From the NCBI GenBank assembly GCA_903970405.1, contig CAJCIT010000205.1, positions 1-39,193 on the forward strand: DNA of 39,193 bases, read 5' to 3'. The position numbers were made by a program, and so were the translations under genes. This document shows, one piece after another, positions 1 through 7,599 of this stretch; the first letter of the stretch is position 1, and the number at the start of each line of letters is the position of its first letter. The notes below the pieces were generated by a model. The model saw only the letters and a program-made list of their open reading frames with translations, had not been told where the DNA came from and did no database searches. The DNA comes from Acidobacteriaceae bacterium (GTDB lineage: Bacteria; Acidobacteriota; Terriglobia; Bryobacterales; Bryobacteraceae).

Positions 1-115
1 TCGCCGATCTCGAGCGTCGGACCGGACGCGATCTAAGAACGAAGAAGATGGGGCGGCCGCCCACCTTGAGTTCCTCAACCGTCGCCTAAGCCCTAGTGCT
101 AAGCTCTAGGACTTA

Positions 116-358
116 ATGACCGTCCGTCCCCACTTTTTTTCAGTGAGGGTGCCGGACACTTTACAGGACGTTTTCTTCATCGAGAAGAACAGCAAGAAAT
201 TCCCGGACACGAAGGGATGGGCATACGCCGCGTTTGACTATGATCCAGCGTCGGACACATTCAAGCCCGACAAGACCGGCGTCGTCAACTGCGGCTTTAC
301 GTGCCATACCAGAGTGGCGGCGAAGGATTACATTTTTACGGCGTACGGCACGAGGTGA
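116..358 (+). pseudogene. Truncated cytochrome P460-like protein, C-terminal part
   Basis: The 80-residue product carries the C-terminal signature of the cytochrome P460 family: a KFPDTKGWAYAAF stretch (about residues 28-40), then CGFTCH (residues 59-64), a CxxCH haem-attachment motif, followed by an AAKDYIFT-type ending. Family members are exported c-type haem proteins of roughly 150-200 residues. Here the first half of the domain and any signal peptide are missing, and an in-frame stop lies just upstream at 107-109. An AGG sits five bases before the ATG, so a short product could still be made, but without export or a full fold. I read it as a 5'-deleted relic. The family call is fairly safe; the pseudogene call is inferred from length. 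Confidence 0.5.
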
Positions 359-406
359 ACGCGACGGAGCACGCTTGCTTGCCAGGGCACGAAAGGAAAA
401 TTGGAA

Positions 407-760
407 ATGAAAAAAGACCTGCGCGGAATCAACCCCGCTTCGAAGCCGAGTGGCGATGGGTGTGTGGAATGCCTGGCGTCACCGAAAGGCTGGTGGTTTC
501 ATCTCCGCCGGTGTGCGAAGTGTGGGCACATCGGTTGCTGCGACAGTTCTCCCAGCCAGCATGCGTCCAAGCATGCGGCCACAACAGGGCATCCAATCAT
601 TTCCAGCTTCGAGCCGGGTGAGGATTGGTTCTACGATTACGAGAAGCGGAGGATGGTCAAGGGTGTGGAGTTGCTTCCGCCACATTCGCATCCGGAGGAT
701 CAACCAACGCCTGGACCGGCAGGGAGAGTGCCAGCCAATTGGGAATCGCTGCTGCACTAG
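407..760 (+). CDS. UBP-type zinc-finger domain protein
   Basis: The 117-residue protein is almost entirely a ubiquitin-hydrolase-type zinc finger (zf-UBP). Candidate ligands are C19, C22, C36, C39, C44/C45, H52, H56 and H62, in the family pattern GWWFHLRRCAKCGHIGCCDS followed by QHASKHAATTGHP. The conserved aromatic stretch EDWFYDY comes after them. In eukaryotes this fold binds the C-terminal Gly-Gly of ubiquitin. Bacterial stand-alone copies are common and their partner is unknown. An upstream TTG at 401 is possible, but the ATG at 407 is preceded by AAGGA at a better distance. It lies downstream of the P460 relic and upstream of a VOC gene on the same strand. The family call is confident; the role is unknown. 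Confidence 0.85.
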   Translation: MKKDLRGINPASKPSGDGCVECLASPKGWWFHLRRCAKCGHIGCCDSSPSQHASKHAATTGHPIISSFEPGEDWFYDYEKRRMVKGVELLPPHSHPEDQPTPGPAGRVPANWESLLH

Positions 761-834
761 CTGGCCGAGACCGGCTTATGTAGATCGGCTTATTATGAAT
801 GGGAGCGGACTCGCCGTATCGAAAGGAGCCATCA

Positions 835-1284
835 ATGAACGGGGTACAAGTCGAACAGAAGAGCTATGAGATGCCCCCGCGCGAGGGGTTCAGCGTCGCA
901 CATTTTCTCACCGTCGCCGACATCGGCCGGTCGGCTCGCTTCTATGAGAAGGTCTTCGGCGGGCGCATTCTGAGCACAGGCGACAGCGAAGGCGCGCCCG
1001 CGTACATTCAGATCGCGAATACTTGGCTCCTGGTCAACGTCGGGGGCGGGCCGACTCCCGACAAGCCGTCGGTAACGCTCAGCGTCCCCGACCCGGATAA
1101 GATCAACAGCTTTATGAATATCCGCGTTGCGGATATCCAAGCGTGCTACGAATTGTGGAAAAGTCGAGGAGCCGAGTTTATCACGGCGCCAATACCCAAG
1201 TACGGCGAGATTCGCTGTTACATCCGCGATCCCGACGGTTATATTATCGAGGTCGGACAGAGCACCGAGCTTAAGTACGGTTAG
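835..1284 (+). CDS. VOC-family (glyoxalase/bleomycin-resistance-like) protein
   Basis: The 149-residue protein has one vicinal-oxygen-chelate module pair. The opening beta strand is FSVAHFLTVADIGRSARFYE, and the closing strand is CYIRDPDGYIIEVGQ with the usual metal-ligand glutamate. VOC proteins are metal-dependent isomerases, lyases, dioxygenases or drug-binding proteins, and the substrate cannot be read from this sequence. The ATG at 835 has a strong AAGGAG at 822-827. A longer reading from 799 would put that site inside the gene, so I reject it. The next gene is convergent, so this one probably ends its transcript. Confidence 0.85.
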   Translation: MNGVQVEQKSYEMPPREGFSVAHFLTVADIGRSARFYEKVFGGRILSTGDSEGAPAYIQIANTWLLVNVGGGPTPDKPSVTLSVPDPDKINSFMNIRVADIQACYELWKSRGAEFITAPIPKYGEIRCYIRDPDGYIIEVGQSTELKYG

Positions 1285-1415
1285 CGCTCGAAGTTCTTAG
1301 GTCATGGGGCCAGACGGTGAGCCGGTTCCTGGATTTAGACGGACTCCTAGTGGGGTAGGCCCAACTCGATAATGGACTCCACGGCGGTCGGCGAACGTCT
1401 GGAACAGCAACTGGT

Positions 1416-1438
1416 CGCTCCCCGACGGTCGACGGCTC
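1416..1438 (-). repeat. Degenerate copy of a dispersed GAGCCGCGACCGTC-type repeat
   Basis: Read on the minus strand this 23-base stretch gives GAGCCGtcGACCGTCgGGGAGCG. That matches the copies at 20052-20127 and 22090-22111 apart from one extra base and a few substitutions. It lies in the short non-coding gap between the convergent VOC and NUDIX genes, the usual setting for REP-like elements. It is a single arm; no inverted partner was found nearby. Confidence 0.5.
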
Positions 1439-1468
1439 TGAAGGCGTGAGGGCAAGCAGCGGTGGATT

Positions 1469-2002
1469 CTAGGCCTTCGCCTTGCGCCGGTGCGAGCGCC
1501 AGAGGAAGTAGCCGAGCAGCGTCTTCCCATCCTCCAACGCGCCCTTCCGAATCATCCCGGCAAGTTCGCGTTGTGGGAACCAGCGGCATTCGATTCGCTC
1601 GTCGTCCATCGGACGCGGTTCGCCAGGTATGAGTTCAGTCGCCAGAAACAGGTTCATCTTCTCGGCTACGAATCCTGGACTCGGCCAGAAGGAAGCCAGC
1701 TTGGTCCATTTTCGGGCATGGTAGCCTGTCTCTTCCATTAACTCGCGCTTGGCGGCTTTGAGGGGCGTCTCACCCGGGTCGAGACGGCCCGCCGGCAACT
1801 CCCACAGGGATTTCTTCGCCGGAAGCCGAAACTGCCGGACCAGCAAAACGCGATCCCTGTCATCCACCGCCATCATTACCGCGGAACCGGGATGTTGTAT
1901 GACGGAGCGCGTGATCTCAAAGCCGTCCGGATCGACGGCGTGCTGCTCGGCGACCGTGAATATACGGTTCTTGAGAAGCTCTCGTGACGAGATGATCTTC
2001 AT
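1469..2002 (-). CDS. NUDIX hydrolase, ADP-ribose pyrophosphatase type
   Basis: The 177-residue protein contains a complete Nudix box: G72, E78, R86, E87, E90, E91 and G93 in GX5EX7REUXEEXGU spacing. The glutamates bind Mg2+ for hydrolysis of nucleoside diphosphates linked to another group. The leading VLLVRQFRLPAKKSLWELPAG resembles ADP-sugar pyrophosphatases (NudF type), so ADP-ribose or ADP-glucose is the likely substrate. It is the last gene of the minus-strand run thpR-plsY-gpsA, 34 bases after gpsA, and is probably co-transcribed. Substrate specificity is an inference. Confidence 0.88.
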   Translation of the reverse strand: MKIISSRELLKNRIFTVAEQHAVDPDGFEITRSVIQHPGSAVMMAVDDRDRVLLVRQFRLPAKKSLWELPAGRLDPGETPLKAAKRELMEETGYHARKWTKLASFWPSPGFVAEKMNLFLATELIPGEPRPMDDERIECRWFPQRELAGMIRKGALEDGKTLLGYFLWRSHRRKAKA

Positions 2003-2036
2003 GTCTCTACGTTAAGACAACGGTGCAGCTCAGCCG

Positions 2037-3044
2037 CTATTCGGAGGTCAACGGACGGTCCATCAACTGTGCGAGCGCGATGCGAGGGTCTTTTTTTCCA
2101 TAGAGAATGTCGTGCATTTGCCCCAGGATGGGTGCGTCAATGTGCTTGGTTCGCGACAGTTTCCAGGCCGCGAGGGCGGTAACTACGCCCTCCGCCACCA
2201 TGCTGGTTGAACCCTGAATGGAGTCCAGGGTCTCGCCGAGGCCTAAGCGAATGCCCAAGGAACGGTTTCGCGAGAGGTCTCCGCAGGCGGTCAGCACCAG
2301 ATCGCCCAATCCGGCCAGGCCGGAGAGAGTCTTCGCGCGTCCGCCTAAAGCCACCGCCAAACGGGTGATCTCAGCCAGCCCCCGTGTAATCAGCGCCGCC
2401 CGCGTGTTGCTGCCCAGACCCAGCCCCTCACAAATGCCGGAGGCGATGGCAATGACGTTCTTGATCGCCGCGCCAATCTCCACGCCGACGAGGTCATCGC
2501 TCTGGTAGACGCGAAAGGACGACCCAGACAGGCGGCTTTGCAGTTCAGCGGCAAGGGCCAGATGGGGCGCGGCCAGAACGAGCGCGGCCGGCTCCCCGGC
2601 GGCAACCTCCTTCGCGAAGGTGGGTCCAGAGAGAACTGCCACCGGCGTCTCCGCGCCCGCCACGTCAAAGATCACCTCAGACATGCGCATGAGCGTTTCG
2701 TTCTCAATGCCTTTGGTTGCGCTTACCACCGGGACGCCGGGCCGGATGGCGGGAGCGACGCTCTCAGACACGGCCCGCATGTGCTTCGAAGGAACCACCA
2801 TCAGCACTATGTCGCCCTGGGCGGCGACGGCGGCAGGATCGCTTGAAACCTTAACATTGCGGGGCAAGGGGAACCCTGGCAGATACTGGCGGTTCACGCG
2901 GTGTTCGGAGAGCGCGGCGGCCTGTTCCGGACGCCGCGCCCACAAGTGAACGGTTTCGAACCGGGGCGCCAGGACAATCGATAGCGCGGTTCCCCAACTG
3001 CCTGCACCCAGAATGCTGAGGCGCGTGACAACGGGCCGCGTCAT
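2037..3044 (-). CDS. gpsA: NAD(P)-dependent glycerol-3-phosphate dehydrogenase
   Basis: This 335-residue enzyme reduces dihydroxyacetone phosphate to sn-glycerol-3-phosphate, the backbone for phospholipids. The N-terminal Rossmann motif GAGSWG is at residues 13-18. The substrate domain has VLSGPTFAKEVA and EIGAAIKNVIAIASGICEGLGLG with the catalytic lysine, then the RGLAEI and GLAGLGDL motifs. Length is normal for GpsA. It starts three bases after the plsY stop, so the enzyme that makes glycerol-3-phosphate is coupled to the one that acylates it. Confidence is very high. Confidence 0.97.
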   Translation of the reverse strand: MTRPVVTRLSILGAGSWGTALSIVLAPRFETVHLWARRPEQAAALSEHRVNRQYLPGFPLPRNVKVSSDPAAVAAQGDIVLMVVPSKHMRAVSESVAPAIRPGVPVVSATKGIENETLMRMSEVIFDVAGAETPVAVLSGPTFAKEVAAGEPAALVLAAPHLALAAELQSRLSGSSFRVYQSDDLVGVEIGAAIKNVIAIASGICEGLGLGSNTRAALITRGLAEITRLAVALGGRAKTLSGLAGLGDLVLTACGDLSRNRSLGIRLGLGETLDSIQGSTSMVAEGVVTALAAWKLSRTKHIDAPILGQMHDILYGKKDPRIALAQLMDRPLTSE

Positions 3045-3047
3045 GGG

Positions 3048-3659
3048 TTAGCGCCCGCCGCCCTTCAGTGAGAAGACACTCTCTTTTCCGGCCAGAAGCC
3101 GCGAGATGTTGGCCTTGTGCCGGTAGGCGATAAACAAGGCGGCGACGATGGCGGCGATCAGGATGGGCGCCGGCGGCCGCTGAATCAGCCACACCGCCAC
3201 CGGAAATAGCAAAGCAGCCACAATGGACCCGAGCGAAATGAATTTGCTGGCCGCCACCACCACCAGGAAAATCAGAAGAACGGCCAGCAGCGGGAGCCAC
3301 GCGATATAGAGAAACGCGCCGATGAAGCTGGCGACGGCCTTGCCGCCGCGGAAGCCCAGGAACACCGGGAAGGCATGTCCGGCCATCACGGCGAGCGCCG
3401 CCAAGGCCAAGCCAAGCGGCGAATCCTGCGTAAACCGACCGGCGATCCACACTGCTAGGAAGCCTTTCGCTATGTCAAGGATCAGGACAACAATGCCGGC
3501 CTTTCGCCCCGCTGTCCGATGGACATTCGTCGCGCCGATGTTGCCGCTGCCCAGGGAGCGAATATCCTGACCCAGGGCGTAGCGAACGAACAGGTAACCG
3601 AAGGGAATAGCGCCCAGCAGATAGGCGATGACAACCGCAAGGAGAAGGTTCAGGTCCAT
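3048..3659 (-). CDS. plsY: Acyl-phosphate:glycerol-3-phosphate acyltransferase PlsY
   Basis: This 203-residue, strongly hydrophobic membrane protein transfers an acyl group from acyl-phosphate to glycerol-3-phosphate, the first step of phosphatidic acid synthesis. It shows the conserved loops SLGSGNIGATNV (about residue 35) and GHAFPVFLGFRGGKAVA (about residue 90), with several transmembrane segments. The C-terminal tail KESVFSLKGGGR is basic, as expected for the cytoplasmic side. It directly precedes gpsA, a metabolically sensible pairing. Confidence is very high. Confidence 0.97.
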   Translation of the reverse strand: MDLNLLLAVVIAYLLGAIPFGYLFVRYALGQDIRSLGSGNIGATNVHRTAGRKAGIVVLILDIAKGFLAVWIAGRFTQDSPLGLALAALAVMAGHAFPVFLGFRGGKAVASFIGAFLYIAWLPLLAVLLIFLVVVAASKFISLGSIVAALLFPVAVWLIQRPPAPILIAAIVAALFIAYRHKANISRLLAGKESVFSLKGGGR

Positions 3660-3748
3660 GTGCTAGTAAGTGGTCAAGGGGCACGCCCCGAGGGGTGGGG
3701 CTCTCTCATTGCAGCACGGCGCTTGCGGGGAGGGACGGCTTCCACGCG

Positions 3749-4315
3749 TTACGGCGCGGCCATTGCGGTTTCGAACCTGATTTCATGCAGTTTGCGGTAA
3801 ATGGACGATGTGGACCCCGGGTCACTCCTGTACAACTGAAAGGAGGAAACCGTGAAGCGGCCGAGGGCGGCGGGCTGTAACTCCGCCACCTTCTCACGCA
3901 GGCCGCGCAACGGCACTGGACTGGTGATGCGGGCAAGCGTCAGATGCGGAGAGTATGGGCGCTCGTCCCTGGCCACGCCGTACTTGCCTAGCAGCTCTTC
4001 GGTATCGCGCGCCAGTGCCCGCAGTTGCTCACCAGCATGCACGCCCACCCAGAGTACGCGCGGCGAACGTTCCGGCGGATACCAGCCCAGGTCACGGAGT
4101 TCGACCTCGAAGCTGTCCCTGGCCGGCAATTCATCGAGGGCGGCGGTGAGTTCTTCCAGACGGGACTTCGGCCACTCCCCAATGAATTTGGTGGTGATGT
4201 GCAGGTTGTCGAGCGGGCTCCACTTGATGAGGGCCTCCGGGCGCAGAGCGGTGAGAAGCCGGTCGAGCCGCATGAGAATGTTTTTCGGCAAATCGACCGC
4301 GGTAAACAGGCGCAT
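3749..4315 (-). CDS. thpR: RNA 2',3'-cyclic phosphodiesterase (2H family)
   Basis: The 188-residue protein has the two HxTx motifs of the 2H phosphoesterase superfamily: HITTKF at residue 39 and HLTLARI about 85 residues later. ThpR opens 2',3'-cyclic phosphates on RNA ends and was first described as a 2'-5' RNA ligase. The opening MRLFTAVDLP is typical. It is the first gene of the minus-strand run, 89 bases before plsY, and is divergent from the DNA glycosylase gene. Family assignment is firm; the physiological RNA substrate is unknown. Confidence 0.92.
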   Translation of the reverse strand: MRLFTAVDLPKNILMRLDRLLTALRPEALIKWSPLDNLHITTKFIGEWPKSRLEELTAALDELPARDSFEVELRDLGWYPPERSPRVLWVGVHAGEQLRALARDTEELLGKYGVARDERPYSPHLTLARITSPVPLRGLREKVAELQPAALGRFTVSSFQLYRSDPGSTSSIYRKLHEIRFETAMAAP

Positions 4316-4421
4316 CCAAATCTCTCCCTGAATGGTTTCCTCTATCCTAGGCGATTTGAGGCTGCCTGCTCATCCCGGGTCCGCGCCGGTTCTTTCGAAT
4401 CGGCTCGAAGACCCCTGGCCG

Positions 4422-5057
4422 ATGGGGAAGTTGCGCGCGGAGACCCGGATTCTGCCGCTGGATTTTTATGCGCAGCCTGCCGTGGACGTGGCTCAGAGCC
4501 TACTCGGCTGTGTTCTTGTCCACCGCGAGGCCGCGGCCGATGGAAGAGTCACGGCGGGCATGATCGTCGAGACTGAGGCGTACCTCCATACCGATTCGGC
4601 CGGCCGTCGAGACCGCGCGGCGCACTCTTACGCCGGCGCGACGCCGCGCACCGCCGTGATCTTTGGGCCGCCCGGGCGAGCCTACATCTATTTCATATAC
4701 GGCATGCATGAGTGCTTGAACGTTGTGGCCGAGCCGAAGGGCTTTCCAGGCTGCGTCCTGATTCGGGCGCTAGAGCCCTTAGCCGGGCTGGACACGATGG
4801 CCGAACGCCGCGGATGGACGGGCAACGGGCGGCACGTCATCACCGCTTTGACAAACGGGCCGGGCAAGCTGACTCAAGCGATGGGCATCACGCGAGCGCT
4901 TTACGGAGTACGTCTGGATGGCGGGGCGCTGACGATCCGCGGATGGAAAAAGCGGCCCACGTTTGAAATGGAAGTGACGCCCCGCATCGGGATCACCCAT
5001 TGCGCCGACTGGCCGCTACGCTTTCTCTGGAAGGATAACCGGTTTGTCAGCCGGTAA
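4422..5057 (+). CDS. DNA-3-methyladenine glycosylase (AAG/MPG type)
   Basis: This monofunctional glycosylase removes alkylated purines in base-excision repair. Hallmarks are the opening LPLDFYAQPAVDVAQSLLGC, the active-site segment IVETEAYL with its glutamate, the DNA-intercalating loop YFIYGMHECLNVV, and the ending TPRIGITHCADWPLRF. From the ATG at 4422 the product is 211 residues, matching the family. An upstream in-frame start at 4332 would add 30 residues outside the domain, so I prefer 4422. The gene is divergent from thpR and stands alone. Confidence 0.93.
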   Translation: MGKLRAETRILPLDFYAQPAVDVAQSLLGCVLVHREAAADGRVTAGMIVETEAYLHTDSAGRRDRAAHSYAGATPRTAVIFGPPGRAYIYFIYGMHECLNVVAEPKGFPGCVLIRALEPLAGLDTMAERRGWTGNGRHVITALTNGPGKLTQAMGITRALYGVRLDGGALTIRGWKKRPTFEMEVTPRIGITHCADWPLRFLWKDNRFVSR

Positions 5058-5083
5058 CCGGTGGACGCCCGCCGGCCGCGAGG

Positions 5084-5587
5084 CTAATTCCGCTGTCCGC
5101 TATGCTCGGTGCGCCCGGCTAGCGGCTTCACTACGCCGTTGCCGCAAACGCCCACGCCCGTGTTTAGAAGCGCATTCATCAGGTTGAACAGGATGGCATA
5201 GACAACCTGCTCAGTCACCGGCTGGCGTCCCGGCATGCGGAACGTTCCTGGCAACTCCTTCGCAATCTGAATCCGCACTCCCTGTTGCAAGACGCGTCCC
5301 GCGCGGTCGCGCTGATTGGCGAGTGACAACGGCGTCTGCAGCACTGCGCCGTTGCGCCCATCCACATAAAATTGGCAGCGCGAGAACCAGCCCAGGTTGC
5401 CGGGGTCGGCCGCATCGAACAGCAGTAGCGGCGCCTGCCGCTCAGGCGCGGACACATCCAGCGAGAGGACCCTGGGCTGGTTATCCACCTTGTGCTCAAA
5501 GCCCGCCTGCTGCGCGATATTGGCCACGAATTCGGGGTCCAGCTCCAAATAGAGGAACTTGTGGAGACCCGCTTCCAAAACATGCAT
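5084..5587 (-). CDS. Uncharacterised protein
   Basis: The 167-residue protein matches no family I recognise. It has no signal peptide or clear membrane segment. It mixes acidic and hydrophobic stretches (FLYLELDPEFVANI, then QAPLLLFDAADPGNLGWFSR) and has a hydrophobic C-terminal segment, EQVVYAILFNLMNALLNTGVG. Codon use resembles the neighbours, so it is likely a real gene. It is convergent with the glycosylase gene and divergent from msrA. No function is proposed. Confidence 0.65.
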   Translation of the reverse strand: MHVLEAGLHKFLYLELDPEFVANIAQQAGFEHKVDNQPRVLSLDVSAPERQAPLLLFDAADPGNLGWFSRCQFYVDGRNGAVLQTPLSLANQRDRAGRVLQQGVRIQIAKELPGTFRMPGRQPVTEQVVYAILFNLMNALLNTGVGVCGNGVVKPLAGRTEHSGQRN

Positions 5588-5753
5588 GTGTCCTTATTCT
5601 AAACGGCGCGGTACCATCTCCGCTGAAGGCGGGCTCATTCAGGCGTTCCCCTCCTGGTCCGTCTTGCGCTAAATTCAATTCTTCGACCAGAGGCAGCCGG
5701 GGAGCATCTAACCAAACGCGCACTTCCTGCGAATACCCTTCTGAAGGACGATT

Positions 5754-6440
5754 ATGAACCGTTTAACCAAAGTAATGAACGCTGGTCTTATGGGCGCAGG
5801 CCTGCTGGCCGCTGTGATCCTGATATCGCCATGGGGGAGTTCTCCGTTGCTCGCGGTGGATGCGGGCAAGTTCCCCGATGCCACGCTCGATCCTCCCGCT
5901 CAGGGGGAACAAAGCGCCGTCTTTGCGGGCGGGTGCTTCTGGGGCGTGGAAGGCGTCTTCGAACACGTCAAGGGCGTGAAAAGCGCCGTTTCTGGCTATT
6001 CCGGCGGCAGCAAGAACACTGCCCATTATGACCTTGTCAGTAATGGCAATACCGGCCATGCCGAGTCCGTGAAGGTGACTTACGACCCGGCGCAGATCAC
6101 TTATGGCCAGTTGCTGAAGGTCTACTTCTCCGTGGTGCATGACCCAACCGAGCTAAATCGTCAAGGGCCGGATGACGGCACACAATACCGTTCGGCTATT
6201 TTCTATGCTAATGACGATCAAAAGCGGACGGCCGAGGCGTATATCGCTCAACTCGAACAAGCGCACATCTTCAAGCACAGGATTGTGACTCAGGTGGTGG
6301 CGCTGAATGCCTTCTATCCCGCCGAAGCACATCACCAGCACTTCATGGAAAACAACCCCAACTATCCGTATATCGTCTACAACGATGCGCCGAAGCTGGC
6401 AGCTTTGAAGAAGCAACTGCCGGAGCTTTGCCGCCGCTAA
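5754..6440 (+). CDS. msrA: Exported peptide-methionine (S)-S-oxide reductase
   Basis: MsrA repairs the S epimer of methionine sulfoxide in proteins. The catalytic GGCFWG has its cysteine at residue 61, followed by GVEGVFEHVKGVKSAVSGYSGG and the DPTELNRQGPDDGTQYRS segment, all canonical. Unlike cytosolic MsrA, this 228-residue form begins with a basic start and a hydrophobic segment (about residues 10-35), which suggests export or membrane anchoring and repair of envelope proteins. The start is supported by GAAGGA about 8 bases upstream. The catalytic domain is complete. Confidence 0.95.
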   Translation: MNRLTKVMNAGLMGAGLLAAVILISPWGSSPLLAVDAGKFPDATLDPPAQGEQSAVFAGGCFWGVEGVFEHVKGVKSAVSGYSGGSKNTAHYDLVSNGNTGHAESVKVTYDPAQITYGQLLKVYFSVVHDPTELNRQGPDDGTQYRSAIFYANDDQKRTAEAYIAQLEQAHIFKHRIVTQVVALNAFYPAEAHHQHFMENNPNYPYIVYNDAPKLAALKKQLPELCRR

Positions 6441-6520
6441 CGTCGGCGCTTTCTTACCGTTGTCAGTGTCAGGAAGCGGCCGCGGGAGGCAGGCACTTTC
6501 GACTGACGCGCGCGGTTACA

Positions 6521-7498
6521 TTACACCCCGTACTCTTTGAGCTTCCTGTAAAGAGTGGTTCGGCCGATGCCCAGCAACACCGCCGCAACCGTGCGGTCGC
6601 CCTTCGTATAGCTGAGGGCGTCGAGGATGGCGCGCTTCTCGATTTCGGCCAGCGGGATGACTGGCGAGTCGACAGGAGTCCCCATCGCCGTGTACTTGGC
6701 GGCCATGCTCTGAGATGGCAGATCCCCTTTTGCATTCCGTACGGAGGAGGGCAGATCGGCCGGGGTCAGCCAGGGTCCGGAATTCATGGCAGTCATCTGC
6801 TGGACGACGTGTTCGAGCTCTCGGACATTACCGGGCCAATCATAGGAACACAGCGAGGCCATCACTTCATCAGAAAGACGGTGGCCATTTCCATCCCGGG
6901 CGAGGAAATGCGCAATCAGGACCGGGACGTCCTCCCGGCGCTCGCGCAAGGGGGGAATGCGCAAGCGCATGACGTTGAGGCGATAAAAAAGGTCCGCGCG
7001 AAAGCGGACGGCTTGCACTTCGGCGGCAAGGTCGCGGTTGGTGGCGGCGATAACCCGGAAATTAGAACTGCGCTGACCCACCGAGCCGACGGCGCGAAAC
7101 TGCTTCTCCTGCAGGACCCGGAGAAGTTTCATTTGGAGTTCCATGGGAAGCTCGCCTATTTCGTCGAAAAAAGCGGTACCGCCATCAGCCGAATCCAGCA
7201 AGCCCAGTTTCTGGTTGTGGGCGCCGGTGAAGGCTCCCTTGGAGTAACCGAACAGCTCACTTTCCATGAGAGGGCCGACCATGGATGAGCAATCGATGAC
7301 CACGAAATGACCGCGTCCGCCGACGTCGTGGATCGCACGAGCGACGACCTCCTTACCAGTTCCGGTTTCACCGAGGACGAGGACCGGCAGACGGCTGGGT
7401 CCCATGCGTTGGACGAGCCGATGGATTTCGCGCATGGCCGGCGTAGAGCCGATCAACAGTCCGAGCGGAGATCGATCAAGAGCAACTTGTGGCTTCAC
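6521..7498 (-). CDS. Sigma-54-dependent transcriptional activator without sensor domain
   Basis: The 325-residue regulator consists of an AAA+ domain and a C-terminal Fis-type helix-turn-helix. Walker A is GETGTGKE (43-50), the sigma-54-contacting GAFTGA loop is intact (88-93), the Walker B region is GGTAFFDEIGELP, and the HTH is DRTVAAVLLGIGRTTLYRKL at the end. No receiver, GAF or PAS domain precedes the ATPase: only about 20 residues lie before it, and no start codon exists between the GTG at 7498 and the upstream stop near 7559. Such PspF-like activators are controlled by a separate protein. It lies about 100 bases downstream of rlpA on the same strand. Target promoters were not identified. 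Confidence 0.93.
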   Translation of the reverse strand: MKPQVALDRSPLGLLIGSTPAMREIHRLVQRMGPSRLPVLVLGETGTGKEVVARAIHDVGGRGHFVVIDCSSMVGPLMESELFGYSKGAFTGAHNQKLGLLDSADGGTAFFDEIGELPMELQMKLLRVLQEKQFRAVGSVGQRSSNFRVIAATNRDLAAEVQAVRFRADLFYRLNVMRLRIPPLRERREDVPVLIAHFLARDGNGHRLSDEVMASLCSYDWPGNVRELEHVVQQMTAMNSGPWLTPADLPSSVRNAKGDLPSQSMAAKYTAMGTPVDSPVIPLAEIEKRAILDALSYTKGDRTVAAVLLGIGRTTLYRKLKEYGV

Positions 7499-7599
7499 GA
7501 CTAGTTCGAAGGCGACAGAGCGTCCCGGTAACGAAGTGGGGGGTGCGAGGATAAAGTCTCACCGGGCGCCGAAAGAACCAGCGGGCAGGGGCGATTCTT

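Noticed and set aside
3..89. Open frame at the left edge encoding about 28 residues ending GRPPTLSSSTVA
   Set aside because: It could be the 3' end of a gene outside the window, but it is too short to identify and no supporting motif is visible.
3765..3790. GGTTTCGAACCTG, resembling a tRNA T-arm
   Set aside because: It lies inside thpR, and no acceptor or anticodon stems can be drawn around it.
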